This document shows, one piece after another, positions 43,891 to 52,876 of a stretch of DNA of 64,000 nucleotides (position 1 is the first letter of the stretch; each line of letters begins with the position of its first letter). Origin of the DNA: Rufibacter psychrotolerans (GTDB taxonomy: Bacteria; Bacteroidota; Bacteroidia; Cytophagales; Hymenobacteraceae); contig NZ_JAFFJV010000016.1 of assembly GCF_016924645.1 (NCBI RefSeq), positions 124,001 through 188,000 on the forward strand, read 5' to 3'. A model generated the notes under the pieces. The model saw only the letters and a list, made by a program, of their open reading frames with translations. It had not been told where the DNA came from and did not search any database. The translations under genes were made by a program, and so were the position numbers.

Positions 43891-44787
43891 ATGAAAAGCA
43901 ACATTCTAAACCTATCTTCACTCAAAGCAGCCCTCCTGATCAGCGGAGCCTTATTCCTGGGCGCTTGCGGCGGCGATGCCAAGAAAGAGAACACCGAGGC
44001 CGACAAGGGTTCTTCCGGCGCTGCCGCGGTCACCATCAAAGGCAGTGACACGGTGCTTCCCCTGGCCCAGCAGGAGGCTGAGCGGTTCATGGCCAAAAAC
44101 CCGGGCGCTTCCATCACCGTGGTGGGCGGGGGTACCGGCGTAGGCCTCTCGGCCCTGCAGGAAGGCACCACCGACATTGCCATGGCTTCGCGCGAGCTGA
44201 AGACCGAGGAAAAACTGAAGCTCAAGGGAGCCAAGAAAGACGTAAAAGAGGCGCTTATTGCCTATGACGCCCTCTCAGTGATCGTGCACCCCAACAACCC
44301 GGTTACCCAGCTTACCCGCGAGCAGCTGGAAGGCATTTTCACCGGCAAAATTGCGAACTGGAAAGAAGTAGGCGGGAACGATGAGAAGATTGTGGCTTAC
44401 TCCCGAGAGACCAGCTCAGGCACGTATGAGTTCTTCCGGGAGCACGTACTGGATAAGAAAAACTACGCCAACGGCATTCTCATGATGCCCGCCACCGGCT
44501 CCATCGTACAGTCGGTGGGCCAGACCCAGGGCGCCATTGGGTACGTGGGCCTGGCCTATGAGACCAAAGAGGTAAAGCCCCTGGCTATTTCCTATGACCA
44601 GGGCAAAACGTTTGTGGCCCCCAGCGTAGAGGCCGCCATGGACAAGACTTACCCTATCTCCCGCCCTCTGTTCTTCTTCTATGATGCCACCGCTGAAAGC
44701 AAAGTGAAGCCGTTCATTGACTATGTGCTATCAGAAGAGGGCCAGAAAACAGTGCAGGAGATTGGCTACATTCCCCTGAGCAAGTAA
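43891..44787 (+). CDS. pstS: Phosphate-binding protein PstS
   Basis: The 298-residue lipoprotein (signal to GACGG, Cys26) has a type-2 periplasmic-binding fold. Ligand blocks are IKGSDTVLPLAQ (51-60), GGGTGVG (79-85) and SRETSSGTYEFF (171-182), whose Ser, Thr and Gly amides hold phosphate. The start is ATG 43891; an ATG six codons earlier is less likely. It delivers phosphate to the PstCA channel encoded next. Residues 129-170 are also mirrored inside PstC (see findings). Confidence 0.95.
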   Translation: MKSNILNLSSLKAALLISGALFLGACGGDAKKENTEADKGSSGAAAVTIKGSDTVLPLAQQEAERFMAKNPGASITVVGGGTGVGLSALQEGTTDIAMASRELKTEEKLKLKGAKKDVKEALIAYDALSVIVHPNNPVTQLTREQLEGIFTGKIANWKEVGGNDEKIVAYSRETSSGTYEFFREHVLDKKNYANGILMMPATGSIVQSVGQTQGAIGYVGLAYETKEVKPLAISYDQGKTFVAPSVEAAMDKTYPISRPLFFFYDATAESKVKPFIDYVLSEEGQKTVQEIGYIPLSK

Positions 44788-44811
44788 TATTTACCGCCTA
44801 ATTGCATTCTC

Positions 44812-46020
44812 TTGAAAAGGTACTTCAACAACTTTGGCGAAAGAGTAATAGAAGGAATAATCACGCTCAGCGGCACGGTGACCAGTATTACCGTGCTGTT
44901 GATTGTTTTTTTCCTGTTCAAAGAAGGCTTGGGCGTTTTCAGTCAGACGCCGGTAGCGGAAGGCTCCGTTATTGCCGTGAACAAGCAGAACCCGGTCAAG
45001 GAACTAACCGCGCACCAGGTTAAGGAAATTTGGGACCAGAACATCACCAACTGGAAACAGCTGGGCGGCCAGGATGCTCCCATCAAGCTGTTTGAGGTGG
45101 ATGACATCACCGACTACTACACCGACGAGCAGATTGGCGCCGAGTTTGAGTACCTGCCCCAGCGCCTGAGTGAACTGGTGGCCAAGGAACCCCATATCCT
45201 GGCCTTCTTTCCAGACGAGTACCTGCCCAAGGAGTTTGCCGGCCGCCAGATCAAGTTGGACAACGTCTCCCCGGGCAGTTTTCTGGGCGGGCGCGAGTGG
45301 TACCCCACCATTCAGCCGGCGGTACAGTTGGGCGTCTTGCCCCTTATTCTGGGCACGCTCTGGGTAAGCCTGGGCGCCATTCTGATCGCATTGCCCTTGG
45401 GCCTGGCCACTTCTATCTACCTGGCCGAGATTGCCAACCCCAAAGTAAGGAACTTCCTGAAACCGGTGATTGAGCTGCTGGCGGGCATTCCGTCGGTGGT
45501 GTACGGGTTCTTTGGGCTGGTAGTGGTGGTGCCCCTCATCCAGGATGTGTTTGGCCTGCCGGTAGGCGAGACAGCCCTGGCCGGCAGCATTATCCTGGGC
45601 ATCATGGCCCTGCCTACCATTATCTCGGTGTCTGAGGATGCCATGCGCACCACGCCGCGAGCCATGAAGGAAGCCAGCCTGGCGCTGGGGGCCAACAAGT
45701 GGCAAACCATTTACCGGGTCATCATTCCGTATTCCATCTCGGGCATTTCCACGGCGGCCATCCTGGGCATTGGGCGCGCCATTGGCGAGACCATGGCCGT
45801 GCTGATGGTCACCGGCAACGCCTCGGTAATTCCGCACACGTTCCTGGAGCCGGTCAGGACCATTCCGGCCACCATTGCCGCCGAGTTGGGCGAGGCCCCG
45901 CAGGGAGGCATCCACTTTCAGGCGCTTTTTGCCCTGGGCTGCATCCTGTTCCTGATGACCCTGGCCATTAACATGACGGTAGATTTGGTATCGGCTAAAA
46001 AGAAAGCAAACAGATCATGA
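44812..46020 (+). CDS. pstC: Phosphate ABC transporter permease PstC with PstS-like insertion
   Basis: The predicted start is TTG 44812, 24 bases after pstS, giving 402 residues against about 320 in E. coli. The first membrane helix is at about 18-37. The usual five-helix permease core begins near residue 172 and contains the coupling EAA-type loop EASLALGANKWQTIYRVIIP. Between them lies an extracytoplasmic segment (about 52-157) whose start aligns with PstS: NPVKELTAHQVKEIWDQNIT then NWKQLGGQDAPI. It lacks the PstS ligand residues. The stop overlaps the pstA start by four bases (ATGA), so translation is coupled. Confidence 0.92.
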   Translation: MKRYFNNFGERVIEGIITLSGTVTSITVLLIVFFLFKEGLGVFSQTPVAEGSVIAVNKQNPVKELTAHQVKEIWDQNITNWKQLGGQDAPIKLFEVDDITDYYTDEQIGAEFEYLPQRLSELVAKEPHILAFFPDEYLPKEFAGRQIKLDNVSPGSFLGGREWYPTIQPAVQLGVLPLILGTLWVSLGAILIALPLGLATSIYLAEIANPKVRNFLKPVIELLAGIPSVVYGFFGLVVVVPLIQDVFGLPVGETALAGSIILGIMALPTIISVSEDAMRTTPRAMKEASLALGANKWQTIYRVIIPYSISGISTAAILGIGRAIGETMAVLMVTGNASVIPHTFLEPVRTIPATIAAELGEAPQGGIHFQALFALGCILFLMTLAINMTVDLVSAKKKANRS

Positions 46021-46901
46021 GTTTCGGCAACACTCCCTCCGCGCACAGAAAGAAGCGCCTTACGCAAAACATCGCCTTCTTTATCTTCCGGCTGCTCAGT
46101 TTCTCGGTGGTGGCCATTCTGGTGGTGATCCTGGGTTTTATCCTGGTGCGGGGCATCTCGGTGATCAGCTGGGAATTCCTCTCCGAGGCGCCCCGCGAGG
46201 GTATGACCGAGGGCGGTATCTTCCCGGCCATTGTGGGTACGCTGTGCCTGGTGGTGGGCAGCATGCTGTTCGCCTTCCCCATTGGCATTCTCTCTGGCAT
46301 TTACATCAATGAGTACGCCAAGGACAGCTGGTTCAAGCGGTTTGTGAAGCTCATGACCAACAACCTGGCGGGCATTCCGTCCATTGTCTTCGGTCTGTTC
46401 GGGATGGCCTTGTTTGTGCACCAGTTTGGGTTTGGCGACTCTATCCTGGCGGGCTCCCTCACCCTGGGGCTGCTGGCCCTGCCCGTGGTGATCAGGACCA
46501 CCGAGGAAGCCTTGAAAGCCATTGACAACTCGTTCAGGATTGGCTCCCTGGCCCTGGGTGCCACCAAGTGGCAAACTACCCGGCGCGTGGTGCTGCCCAT
46601 GGCGTTCCCCAACATCATCACCGGCCTGATCCTGTCCATCGGGCGGGTGTCGGGTGAGACGGCGCCCATCCTGTTCACGGTGGCGGCCTACTTCCTGCCC
46701 AAGCTGCCCAGCAGCGTTTTTGACCAGGTCATGGCCTTGCCGTACCATTTGTACGTAATCTCCACCAGCGGCACCAACATTGAGGCCTCCCGGGCCATGG
46801 CCTACGGTACCGCCTTCGTGCTGATTGTGATTGTGCTTCTGGCGAACTTGCTGGCCAACTGGCTCCGGCGGTATTTCGGGAAGAAAGTGAAAATGAATTA
46901 A
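46017..46901 (+). CDS. pstA: Phosphate ABC transporter permease PstA
   Basis: The 294-residue protein has six membrane helices. EGGIFPAIVGTLCLVVGS starts the permease core, and ALGATKWQTTRRVVLPMAFP is the coupling loop contacted by PstB. It pairs with PstC to form the channel. The ATGA overlap with pstC indicates one message. A hairpin made of the dispersed motif follows the stop before pstB. Confidence 0.95.
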   Translation: MSFGNTPSAHRKKRLTQNIAFFIFRLLSFSVVAILVVILGFILVRGISVISWEFLSEAPREGMTEGGIFPAIVGTLCLVVGSMLFAFPIGILSGIYINEYAKDSWFKRFVKLMTNNLAGIPSIVFGLFGMALFVHQFGFGDSILAGSLTLGLLALPVVIRTTEEALKAIDNSFRIGSLALGATKWQTTRRVVLPMAFPNIITGLILSIGRVSGETAPILFTVAAYFLPKLPSSVFDQVMALPYHLYVISTSGTNIEASRAMAYGTAFVLIVIVLLANLLANWLRRYFGKKVKMN

Positions 46902-46907
46902 CCGGCC

Positions 46908-46942
46908 GTTTTAGGCCCCTTTTTAGAGAAACAGCCCCAAAA
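46908..46942 (+). repeat. Dispersed intergenic hairpin motif, copy 11
   Basis: GTTTTAGGCCCCTTTTTAGA followed by GAAACAGCCCCAAAA. With the next bases AGGGGCC it can fold into an intercistronic hairpin (46913-46948) between pstA and pstB. Confidence 0.55.
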
Positions 46943-46983
46943 GGGGCCAAAGGACTCCTCAGCGCTGCCTCTTTTTGACTGAT

Positions 46984-47736
46984 ATGAATAGTGTAGAAAC
47001 CAAAGACGTTCACCTTTACTACGGCGACTTCCACGCCCTCAAGGGCATTACCATGGCCATGCGCAAAAACCAGGTCACGGCGTTCATCGGCCCCTCGGGC
47101 TGCGGAAAGTCCACGTACCTGCGGTGCTTCAACCGCATGAATGACCTTATTGACGGCGTGCGCATTGAAGGCGAGATCCTGATTGACGGGGTTGACATCT
47201 ACAAGAGCAGCATTCAGGTAGATGACCTGCGCAAGCACGTGGGCATGGTGTTCCAGAAGCCCAACCCGTTCCCCAAGTCTATCTTTGAGAACGTGGCCTA
47301 CGGCCTGCGCGTGAACGGCACCAAAGACCGGCAGTTCATTGAAGAACGGGTAGAGCGCTCCCTTAAACAGGCCGCCCTCTGGGACGAGGTGAAGGACAAA
47401 CTCAAGAAAAGCGCGTTTGAGCTTTCGGGGGGGCAGCAGCAGCGCCTGTGCATTGCCCGCGCCCTGGCCATTGAGCCCTCGGTCCTGCTCATGGACGAGC
47501 CCACCTCGGCCCTGGACCCGCTCTCCACCGCCAAGACCGAGGAGCTGATCCACGAGCTGAAGGAGAATTACACCATTGTGATTGTGACGCACAACATGCA
47601 GCAGGCCGGCCGGGTGAGCGACTACACCGCCTTCTTCTACCTGGGCGAACTGGTGGAGTACGCCAAGACCAAAACCCTGTTCACCAACCCCAAAGACCAG
47701 CGCACCCAGAATTACATCACCGGCCGCTTTGGTTAA
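46984..47736 (+). CDS. pstB: Phosphate ABC transporter ATPase PstB
   Basis: The 250-residue ATPase has Walker [10 protein letters not shown], a Q loop in [20 protein letters not shown], the signature [16 protein letters not shown], Walker [14 protein letters not shown] and the H loop VTHNMQQA. It powers the PstCA channel. I start at ATG 46984; a TTG three codons upstream is possible. It is followed by a nested palindrome and phoU. Confidence 0.96.
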   Translation: MNSVETKDVHLYYGDFHALKGITMAMRKNQVTAFIGPSGCGKSTYLRCFNRMNDLIDGVRIEGEILIDGVDIYKSSIQVDDLRKHVGMVFQKPNPFPKSIFENVAYGLRVNGTKDRQFIEERVERSLKQAALWDEVKDKLKKSAFELSGGQQQRLCIARALAIEPSVLLMDEPTSALDPLSTAKTEELIHELKENYTIVIVTHNMQQAGRVSDYTAFFYLGELVEYAKTKTLFTNPKDQRTQNYITGRFG

Positions 47737-47753
47737 GGGTCCTGGCAGGTAGC

Positions 47754-47805
47754 CGCGCCGGGTTTCAGGCCCTTTTTCAGGAAAAAAGCCTTAAAACCCG
47801 GCGCG
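47754..47805. repeat. Nested palindrome containing dispersed motif copy 12
   Basis: Outer arms CGCGCCGGGTTT (47754-47765) and AAACCCGGCGCG (47794-47805) enclose an inner AGGCCCTTTTTC/GAAAAAAGCCTT hairpin, between pstB and phoU. Confidence 0.7.
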
Positions 47806-47891
47806 CCGCTCACGCCCAACGAACCAGCCCCGGGCAGCGGGTAGTAAAATTGCGTAACTTAAAGTACCTTCCTTATCCAGAACCAGGTTGT

Positions 47892-48593
47892 ATGAATCAA
47901 TTAGATAAAGAGCTTCTCCGGATTAAAAACAAAGTGGAAGAAATGTGGGACTTGGTGGACTTCCAGCTGCAGTCTGGCCACGAAGCCCTGCTCAACCCCG
48001 ACCCTGACCTGACCAAGAAAATCATCAAGAGCGGCAAGAAAGTAAACGCCTACGACATCAAGATTGACCGCATGTGCGAGAACATCTTCGCCCTGTTCAA
48101 TCCGGTGGCGGTAGACCTGCGCTGGGTCTTGGCCATTCTTAAGATCAACGCTAACCTGGAGCGCATTGGCGATTACGGCGAGAGCATTGCCCAGATGCTG
48201 AAGGAAGCCACCCCGCCCATTGAGCCCAACCTGCTGGAGAACAGCCGGGTGCTGGAGATGTACGAGGCCACCACCGCTATGCTGCGAAACATACGGCAGG
48301 CCTTTCTGGAAGAGAACACCGAGCTGGCCCGCCAGGTGATCAAGCAAGACAAGCTCCTGAACAAGATCAACGCCAAGACCGACAAAATGCTCCTGAAGTA
48401 TTTCCAGGAACACCCCACCAACATTCACCAGAGCCTGAAGGTGGCCGGCATCATCCGGAAACTGGAGCGCATTGGCGACCACACCACCAACATAGCCGAG
48501 GAAATTGTATTCTACGTAGACGCCAAGGTAGTAAAACACAAACAGAAGAAAAAGAAGAAAGACAAAGGTCAGGAAGACAAAGCCCAGGAGTAG
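47892..48593 (+). CDS. phoU: Phosphate signalling protein PhoU
   Basis: The 233-residue protein is two three-helix PhoU repeats. The metal-binding stretches are DRMCENIFALFNPVAVDLRW with NANLERIGDYGESIAQ, and AGIIRKLERIGDHTTNIAEE with LERIGDH. It dampens the phosphate-sensing kinase when the Pst system is saturated. The last 20 residues are an unusual Lys-rich tail beyond the normal end of the fold. ATG 47892 is chosen to match the MNQLDKELLRIK start of relatives. It closes the pst operon. Confidence 0.94.
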   Translation: MNQLDKELLRIKNKVEEMWDLVDFQLQSGHEALLNPDPDLTKKIIKSGKKVNAYDIKIDRMCENIFALFNPVAVDLRWVLAILKINANLERIGDYGESIAQMLKEATPPIEPNLLENSRVLEMYEATTAMLRNIRQAFLEENTELARQVIKQDKLLNKINAKTDKMLLKYFQEHPTNIHQSLKVAGIIRKLERIGDHTTNIAEEIVFYVDAKVVKHKQKKKKKDKGQEDKAQE

Positions 48594-48622
48594 ACCGCGT
48601 CTCTTTTCCCAGCCCCAAACTG

Positions 48623-48659
48623 CAAGCGCCCGGCCCATTGCCCGGGCGCTTGCGGTTTA
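48623..48659 (+). terminator. Terminator of the pst-phoU operon
   Basis: CAAGCGCCCGG and CCGGGCGCTTG pair over an 8-nt loop about 30 bases after phoU; the T run is short (GCGGTTT). Confidence 0.7.
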
Positions 48660-48672
48660 GGGCGTTCTTGCC

Positions 48673-48714
48673 GGCCTGATTCTCACCTGTTTTGCCGAAA
48701 ATGGCCCCAAAACG
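48673..48714 (+). repeat. Dispersed intergenic hairpin motif, copy 13
   Basis: GGCCTGATTCTCACCTGTTT, then TGCCGAAAATGGCCCCAAAA. Confidence 0.45.
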
Positions 48715-48822
48715 TCTTTGCCTCCGGGAGCGTCCAGGAGCGGGCGAAGGCGTACCCCGCAAGTTTACGTTTATTTAATACGAGTTTCGGCAACATTCTT
48801 ATTCAAAGAAAGGGATGGTTCT

Positions 48823-48830
48823 TACCTTTG
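48823..48830 (+). promoter_or_regulatory. -7 element of the endonuclease gene
   Basis: TACCTTTG matches TAnnTTTG, 23 bases before the ATG. I saw no Pho-box repeat upstream of it. Confidence 0.6.
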
Positions 48831-48852
48831 CAGCTCAACAGTCTTTCTTCTC

Positions 48853-51240
48853 ATGATTAAAAACTTACGCTCCCTCCTGACTGCCGTCCTGTTGGGCTGG
48901 CTTGGCATTTCTGCCGCCCTGGCCCAGACGGCCCCTCCGGCAAACCTTAGCGGCAGTACCCTCAGGTCCTGGCTCCGGCAGAACTGGTATGACGGCAAAC
49001 GCGTGGTCCTGGATTACAGCACCGCCCGCGGCCGGATGTACAACTTCGTAGACAACTACAACAACAAGGTCACCTGCGTGTACTCGGGGTACGAGCAAAC
49101 CCAGCCGTACAGCGAAACCAATACCTCGCCCAGCATTGCCTCCATCAACTGTGAGCACACGGTTCCCCAATCCTGGTTTAACCAGGTGGAACGCATGCGC
49201 ACCGACATCCACCACCTCTTCCCTACCGTGGAGCAGTGGAACAGCGACCGGGGCAGCGATCCGTTTGCCGAGATCCCAGACAACCAGACCGTGAAATGGA
49301 TCAGGTTGCTTTCTGCGCAGTCTACCATCCCTACCAGCAACATTGACGAGTACAGCGAGGACACCAACACCCACTTTGAGCCCCGCGAGGTACACAAGGG
49401 CAACCTGGCCCGCGCCATCTTCTACTTCTACACCATGCACGAGGGGCAAACCTTTGACCCCGGCAAGAACACCATCAGCGCCGTGGCCGACATGCAGACC
49501 CTGTACCAGTGGCACCTGCAAGACCCCGTAGACGCCCGCGAGCAGGAGCGCAACAACCGCGTGGAACGCGCGCAAGGCAACCGCAACCCGTTCATTGACT
49601 ATCCGGAGTTGGTGGCCTCGGCCTGGGGCTTTACCCCGGCGGTCTGCTCGCCTGCCACGCAGGCCAGCCAGGTAGCCATCACAGAGGCTACCCAAACTTC
49701 TTTCAAGGTTAGCTGGGCCAACGGCAGCGGTAACCGCCGCCTGGTGGTGGTGCGCGAAGGCAGCGCCGCCGCTTTCAGCCCCTCGGGCAGCTACACCGCC
49801 GGCATCAGTGCAGATTTCTCTCAGGCCACCGACCAGGGCACCGGCCACCGCATTGTGTACAGCGGCTCGGGCAGTTCAGTGGTAGTGACCGGCCTAACCG
49901 CCACCCGTACCTACCATGTGCAGGTATTTGAGTTCTGCAGCACAGACAATACGTACAACACCACCGCGGCACCCGCTGCCCAGACTACCTTGCCAGACTA
50001 CACCTGTTCTGGGGTTCCGGCGCAGGGCGTGACCAATCTGGTGGCCTCCAGCGTGAATACCAGCGGCTTTACCCTCACGTTTACCGCCGGGGCCGGCGAC
50101 AACCGCCTGGTGCTGGTGAAAGAAGCCAGTGCCCCAACGGCCACGCCGCAGACCGGCACCAGCTATGCCACCGCCACTGCCAACTTCGCCAGCGCTCCCA
50201 CCCTGGGCGACGCCAAGGTAGTGTACAGCGGCAGCGGCACCACGGTGAACATCATCGGCCTGAAATCAAACACCGAGTACTACGTGGTGGCCTTTGAAAG
50301 CTGCTCCAACGGCTGGCAGTACGCCACCGGTTCGGCAGCCCTGCTGGTGAAGACCGAGGTGGCCGGGGGCAACCTGCCTACCGGGGTTGTGGCCAGACAA
50401 GACTTTGAGAACAGCGCCGATGACGGATGGGCAGTGGCTTCGGGCTTCAGCAGTTCTACAGACAACACCGGCGTTCCGGCTGGGCAAAGAATCCGGGGCG
50501 GCGCCCGGTCTTTCCAGCTGAACCCTGCCGAGAACATGCCGGTAACCGCAGAGCTAATCTTTGAAAGCGTGAACACCACCGGTTACCAGGACCTGGCGGT
50601 GGAGCTTTTCAACAGCTCTATCTCCAAGACCTCTGGCAACGGCATGGACCTGGGCGACTTTGTGGAGGTCTATGTGGCCTTGAACGACGCCGATTTCTCA
50701 GCCACCCCTGACATCCGGATCGCGGCCAGCGCGAACAACAGCAACATCCGCTACGGCATGAACGGCACCGGTACGCTGGAGACCACCGCCGGCACGACCC
50801 TCACCAAAACGTTTGACGTGATGAACGAGGTAACCGGTGATGCCGCTCCCTCGCGCCTGCTCATTCGTATCCCCAACGGCACCTCCTCGGTACAGCTGAA
50901 AGTGGTATTGAAGAACAACGCCAGCAATGAAATACTCAACATTGATGACGTAACGCTGTACGGCACGTCTACCGTGACCGGTATCTCCAAAGAACTGGAG
51001 GAGCAGTTTAGCCTCTTCCCGAACCCTACCACCGGTACCGTCACGGTGAAAGCTCCGGCCGGCTTGCGTTTGCAGGAAGCCACCGTATTCAGTGCGCTGG
51101 GCCAACTGGTTGCCACTAGGAAAGTAACCAACGCCCATCAGCCCGTTACCATCAACCTGCAGCAGCTGCCCAAAGGCATCTACTTCATTCAGTTGAAGAC
51201 CGACAAAGGCACCCTGGTGCGCCGCGTAGTGGTACAGTAA
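48853..51240 (+). CDS. Secreted endonuclease I family nuclease with T9SS tail
   Basis: The protein has 795 residues. The signal peptide ends ALAQ (about 25). The endonuclease I (EndA/NucM-like, His-Me finger) domain spans about 35-300, with the catalytic region INCEHTVPQSWF (His102) and the RTDIHHLFPTVEQWNSDRG block. Two Fn3-like modules follow, then a jelly-roll-like region and a type A T9SS sorting domain (FSLFPNPTTGTV to the end). It degrades DNA outside the cell. ATG 48853 sits just after a clear promoter. The gene directly follows the phosphate operon, which suggests a role in phosphate from DNA, though its own promoter argues against strict co-expression. Confidence 0.92.
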   Translation: MIKNLRSLLTAVLLGWLGISAALAQTAPPANLSGSTLRSWLRQNWYDGKRVVLDYSTARGRMYNFVDNYNNKVTCVYSGYEQTQPYSETNTSPSIASINCEHTVPQSWFNQVERMRTDIHHLFPTVEQWNSDRGSDPFAEIPDNQTVKWIRLLSAQSTIPTSNIDEYSEDTNTHFEPREVHKGNLARAIFYFYTMHEGQTFDPGKNTISAVADMQTLYQWHLQDPVDAREQERNNRVERAQGNRNPFIDYPELVASAWGFTPAVCSPATQASQVAITEATQTSFKVSWANGSGNRRLVVVREGSAAAFSPSGSYTAGISADFSQATDQGTGHRIVYSGSGSSVVVTGLTATRTYHVQVFEFCSTDNTYNTTAAPAAQTTLPDYTCSGVPAQGVTNLVASSVNTSGFTLTFTAGAGDNRLVLVKEASAPTATPQTGTSYATATANFASAPTLGDAKVVYSGSGTTVNIIGLKSNTEYYVVAFESCSNGWQYATGSAALLVKTEVAGGNLPTGVVARQDFENSADDGWAVASGFSSSTDNTGVPAGQRIRGGARSFQLNPAENMPVTAELIFESVNTTGYQDLAVELFNSSISKTSGNGMDLGDFVEVYVALNDADFSATPDIRIAASANNSNIRYGMNGTGTLETTAGTTLTKTFDVMNEVTGDAAPSRLLIRIPNGTSSVQLKVVLKNNASNEILNIDDVTLYGTSTVTGISKELEEQFSLFPNPTTGTVTVKAPAGLRLQEATVFSALGQLVATRKVTNAHQPVTINLQQLPKGIYFIQLKTDKGTLVRRVVVQ

Positions 51241-51248
51241 CCTAATAC

Positions 51249-51285
51249 TGTTTTAGGGCTGTTTTCCCCAAAACAGCCCCAAAAG
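51249..51285 (+). repeat. Dispersed intergenic hairpin motif, copy 14
   Basis: GTTTTAGGGCTGTTTTCCCC, then AAAACAGCCCCAAAAG. GGGCTGTTTT/AAAACAGCCC is a perfect 10-bp stem. Confidence 0.6.
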
Positions 51286-51286
51286 C

Positions 51287-51322
51287 AAGGCCGTCTCTGC
51301 AGAGAGACGGCCTTTCTTTTTT
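51287..51322 (+). terminator. Terminator after the endonuclease gene
   Basis: AAGGCCGTCTCT/AGAGACGGCCTT, a 12-bp perfect stem with a GCAG loop, followed by TCTTTTTT. Confidence 0.9.
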
Positions 51323-51360
51323 AGTATCGCTCATGAAATATTTTTCCTGGACAGCTCCTG

Positions 51361-51582
51361 TTAGCTATGGTTGGCGGAGGCCGGGGAGGTTTGACCGTCG
51401 GTTTGGCCTTCGTCCAGCCCCAGGCGCTGCAGGTACAAGGCCTTTAGGGCATTGAGTCGGGCCTGCGAATACCTGGCCAACTGCTCACCCGTCAGGAACC
51501 CGTCTCCTTCCGTAGACGCCTCTTGCGGCAGGGAAACTACTTCCTGGCTTACGCTTTGTTCCTCCTTTTCCTGGTACAGCAT
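51361..51582 (-). CDS. Small protein of unknown function
   Basis: A 73-residue acidic frame, Gln/Glu/Ser-rich, with one helix (FLTGEQLARYSQARLNALKA). I recognise no family. Its composition is protein-like and it sits between a terminator and the divergent YheT promoter, so it has room for its own promoter. It could be a small regulatory or hypothetical protein, or not expressed. Confidence 0.4.
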   Translation of the reverse strand: MLYQEKEEQSVSQEVVSLPQEASTEGDGFLTGEQLARYSQARLNALKALYLQRLGLDEGQTDGQTSPASANHS

Positions 51583-51730
51583 GCCTTGCGGGTTTAAATC
51601 TGGTTAAAATTAGCTGGTGCCGGAAAACCTTGCCTGGAATTTAGGCCTATCTGCCCAACCAGCCGCCGAATGCCCCAGAATGCCGGCCAAACCTTAAAAG
51701 TACAATTACGGCCACTTACGGCTGACCGCT

Positions 51731-51762
51731 TTTGCGCCTGGCCCTTAAAAGTGTTATTTTTG
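51731..51762 (+). promoter_or_regulatory. Promoter of the YheT-like hydrolase
   Basis: TTTG at 51731-51734 and TATTTTTG at 51755-51762 are 20 bases apart. The predicted start near 51769 precedes ATG 51790 and excludes the longer upstream frame. Confidence 0.7.
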
Positions 51763-51789
51763 CAGGGCTTACCACCGCCGCTGCTTCCC

Positions 51790-52755
51790 ATGCCTTTACT
51801 TCCCAGCCCCGACTACCGACCGCCGCGCTACATGCTCAACGGGCATTTGCAGACCATCTTTCCCAGCACCCTGCGGCGGACCCCGGCTTTCAACTACAGG
51901 CGGGAGCGCATCCAGACCCCCGACAAGGATTTCCTGGACCTGGACTGGTCCACCGTGGGGTCTTCTGACACGCTGGTGGTGCTGTGCCACGGCCTGGAGG
52001 GCGATTCGCACCGGCCGTACATGAAGGGCATGGTGGTGGCCCTGAACAAAGCCGGCTGGGACGCCCTGGCCTGGAACTTCAGAAGCTGCAGCGGCGAGCC
52101 TAACCTGCTGTTGCGCTCCTACCACATGGGGGCCATGGATGACCTGGACCTGGTGGTGCGCTACGCCCTCACGCAGAAGCAGTATCAGAGGGTGTTTCTG
52201 GTGGGCTTTAGCATGGGGGGCAACCTTATCCTGAATTACCTTTCGCAGTGGCCCGCCAAAGTGCCCGAGCAGGTGAAACGGGCGGCGGTGTTCTCGGTGC
52301 CCTGCCACTTAAAGAGCGCGTGCCTGCAGTTGGCCAAGCCCCAGAACCGCATCTACATGAAGCGCTTTTTGAAAAGCCTGCACCTAAAGCTGCAGGAGAA
52401 AGCCCAGCGCTTCCCCCTGGACCTGGCCGACTACCACCTGATCACCACTTTCCAGGAGTTTGATGACCGGTACACGGCCTCGCTGCACGGGTTCAGGAAC
52501 GCCGATGAGTATTACCAGAAGTGCAGCTCGGTGCAGCACCTGCCTAAGATCACGGTGCCCACCCTGCTGGTAAACGCCAAGAACGACCCGTTTCTCTCGC
52601 CCCAATGCTTCCCGGTGGAGCAGGCGCTGCAGAACCCTAACCTGTACCTGGAGATACCCAGCGCCGGCGGGCACGTGGGGTTTTCAGAGAGTTTTTTCAA
52701 AAACCTGTATTATTCAGAACGCCGGGCGGTGGAGTTCCTGCAGGGCGAGTCTTAA
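51790..52755 (+). CDS. YheT-family alpha/beta hydrolase
   Basis: The 321-residue cytoplasmic protein starts with the family hallmark YRPPRYMLNGHLQTIFPSTL-type opening. It carries the nucleophile elbow GFSMGGN, LVVLCHGLEGDSHRPYMKG as the oxyanion strand, and likely Asp/His from NAKNDPFLS and GGHVGF. YheT members are esterases of unclear physiological substrate. The start is fixed by the promoter just upstream. It is monocistronic. Confidence 0.88.
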   Translation: MPLLPSPDYRPPRYMLNGHLQTIFPSTLRRTPAFNYRRERIQTPDKDFLDLDWSTVGSSDTLVVLCHGLEGDSHRPYMKGMVVALNKAGWDALAWNFRSCSGEPNLLLRSYHMGAMDDLDLVVRYALTQKQYQRVFLVGFSMGGNLILNYLSQWPAKVPEQVKRAAVFSVPCHLKSACLQLAKPQNRIYMKRFLKSLHLKLQEKAQRFPLDLADYHLITTFQEFDDRYTASLHGFRNADEYYQKCSSVQHLPKITVPTLLVNAKNDPFLSPQCFPVEQALQNPNLYLEIPSAGGHVGFSESFFKNLYYSERRAVEFLQGES

Positions 52756-52759
52756 CCTT

Positions 52760-52796
52760 GTTTCAGGGCTTGTTTTTGAAAAACAGGCCAAAAACC
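52760..52796 (+). repeat. Dispersed intergenic hairpin motif, copy 15
   Basis: GTTTCAGGGCTTGTTTTTGA, then AAAACAGGCCAAAAACC, immediately after the hydrolase stop. Confidence 0.55.
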
Positions 52797-52876
52797 GGGT
52801 TTCTGCTTAGAGAAAGCGGCCCTAATGCTCCAGAAACAATTTTAGGTAGCCAACTCTTTGAGAGTCAAAAGCCTAT

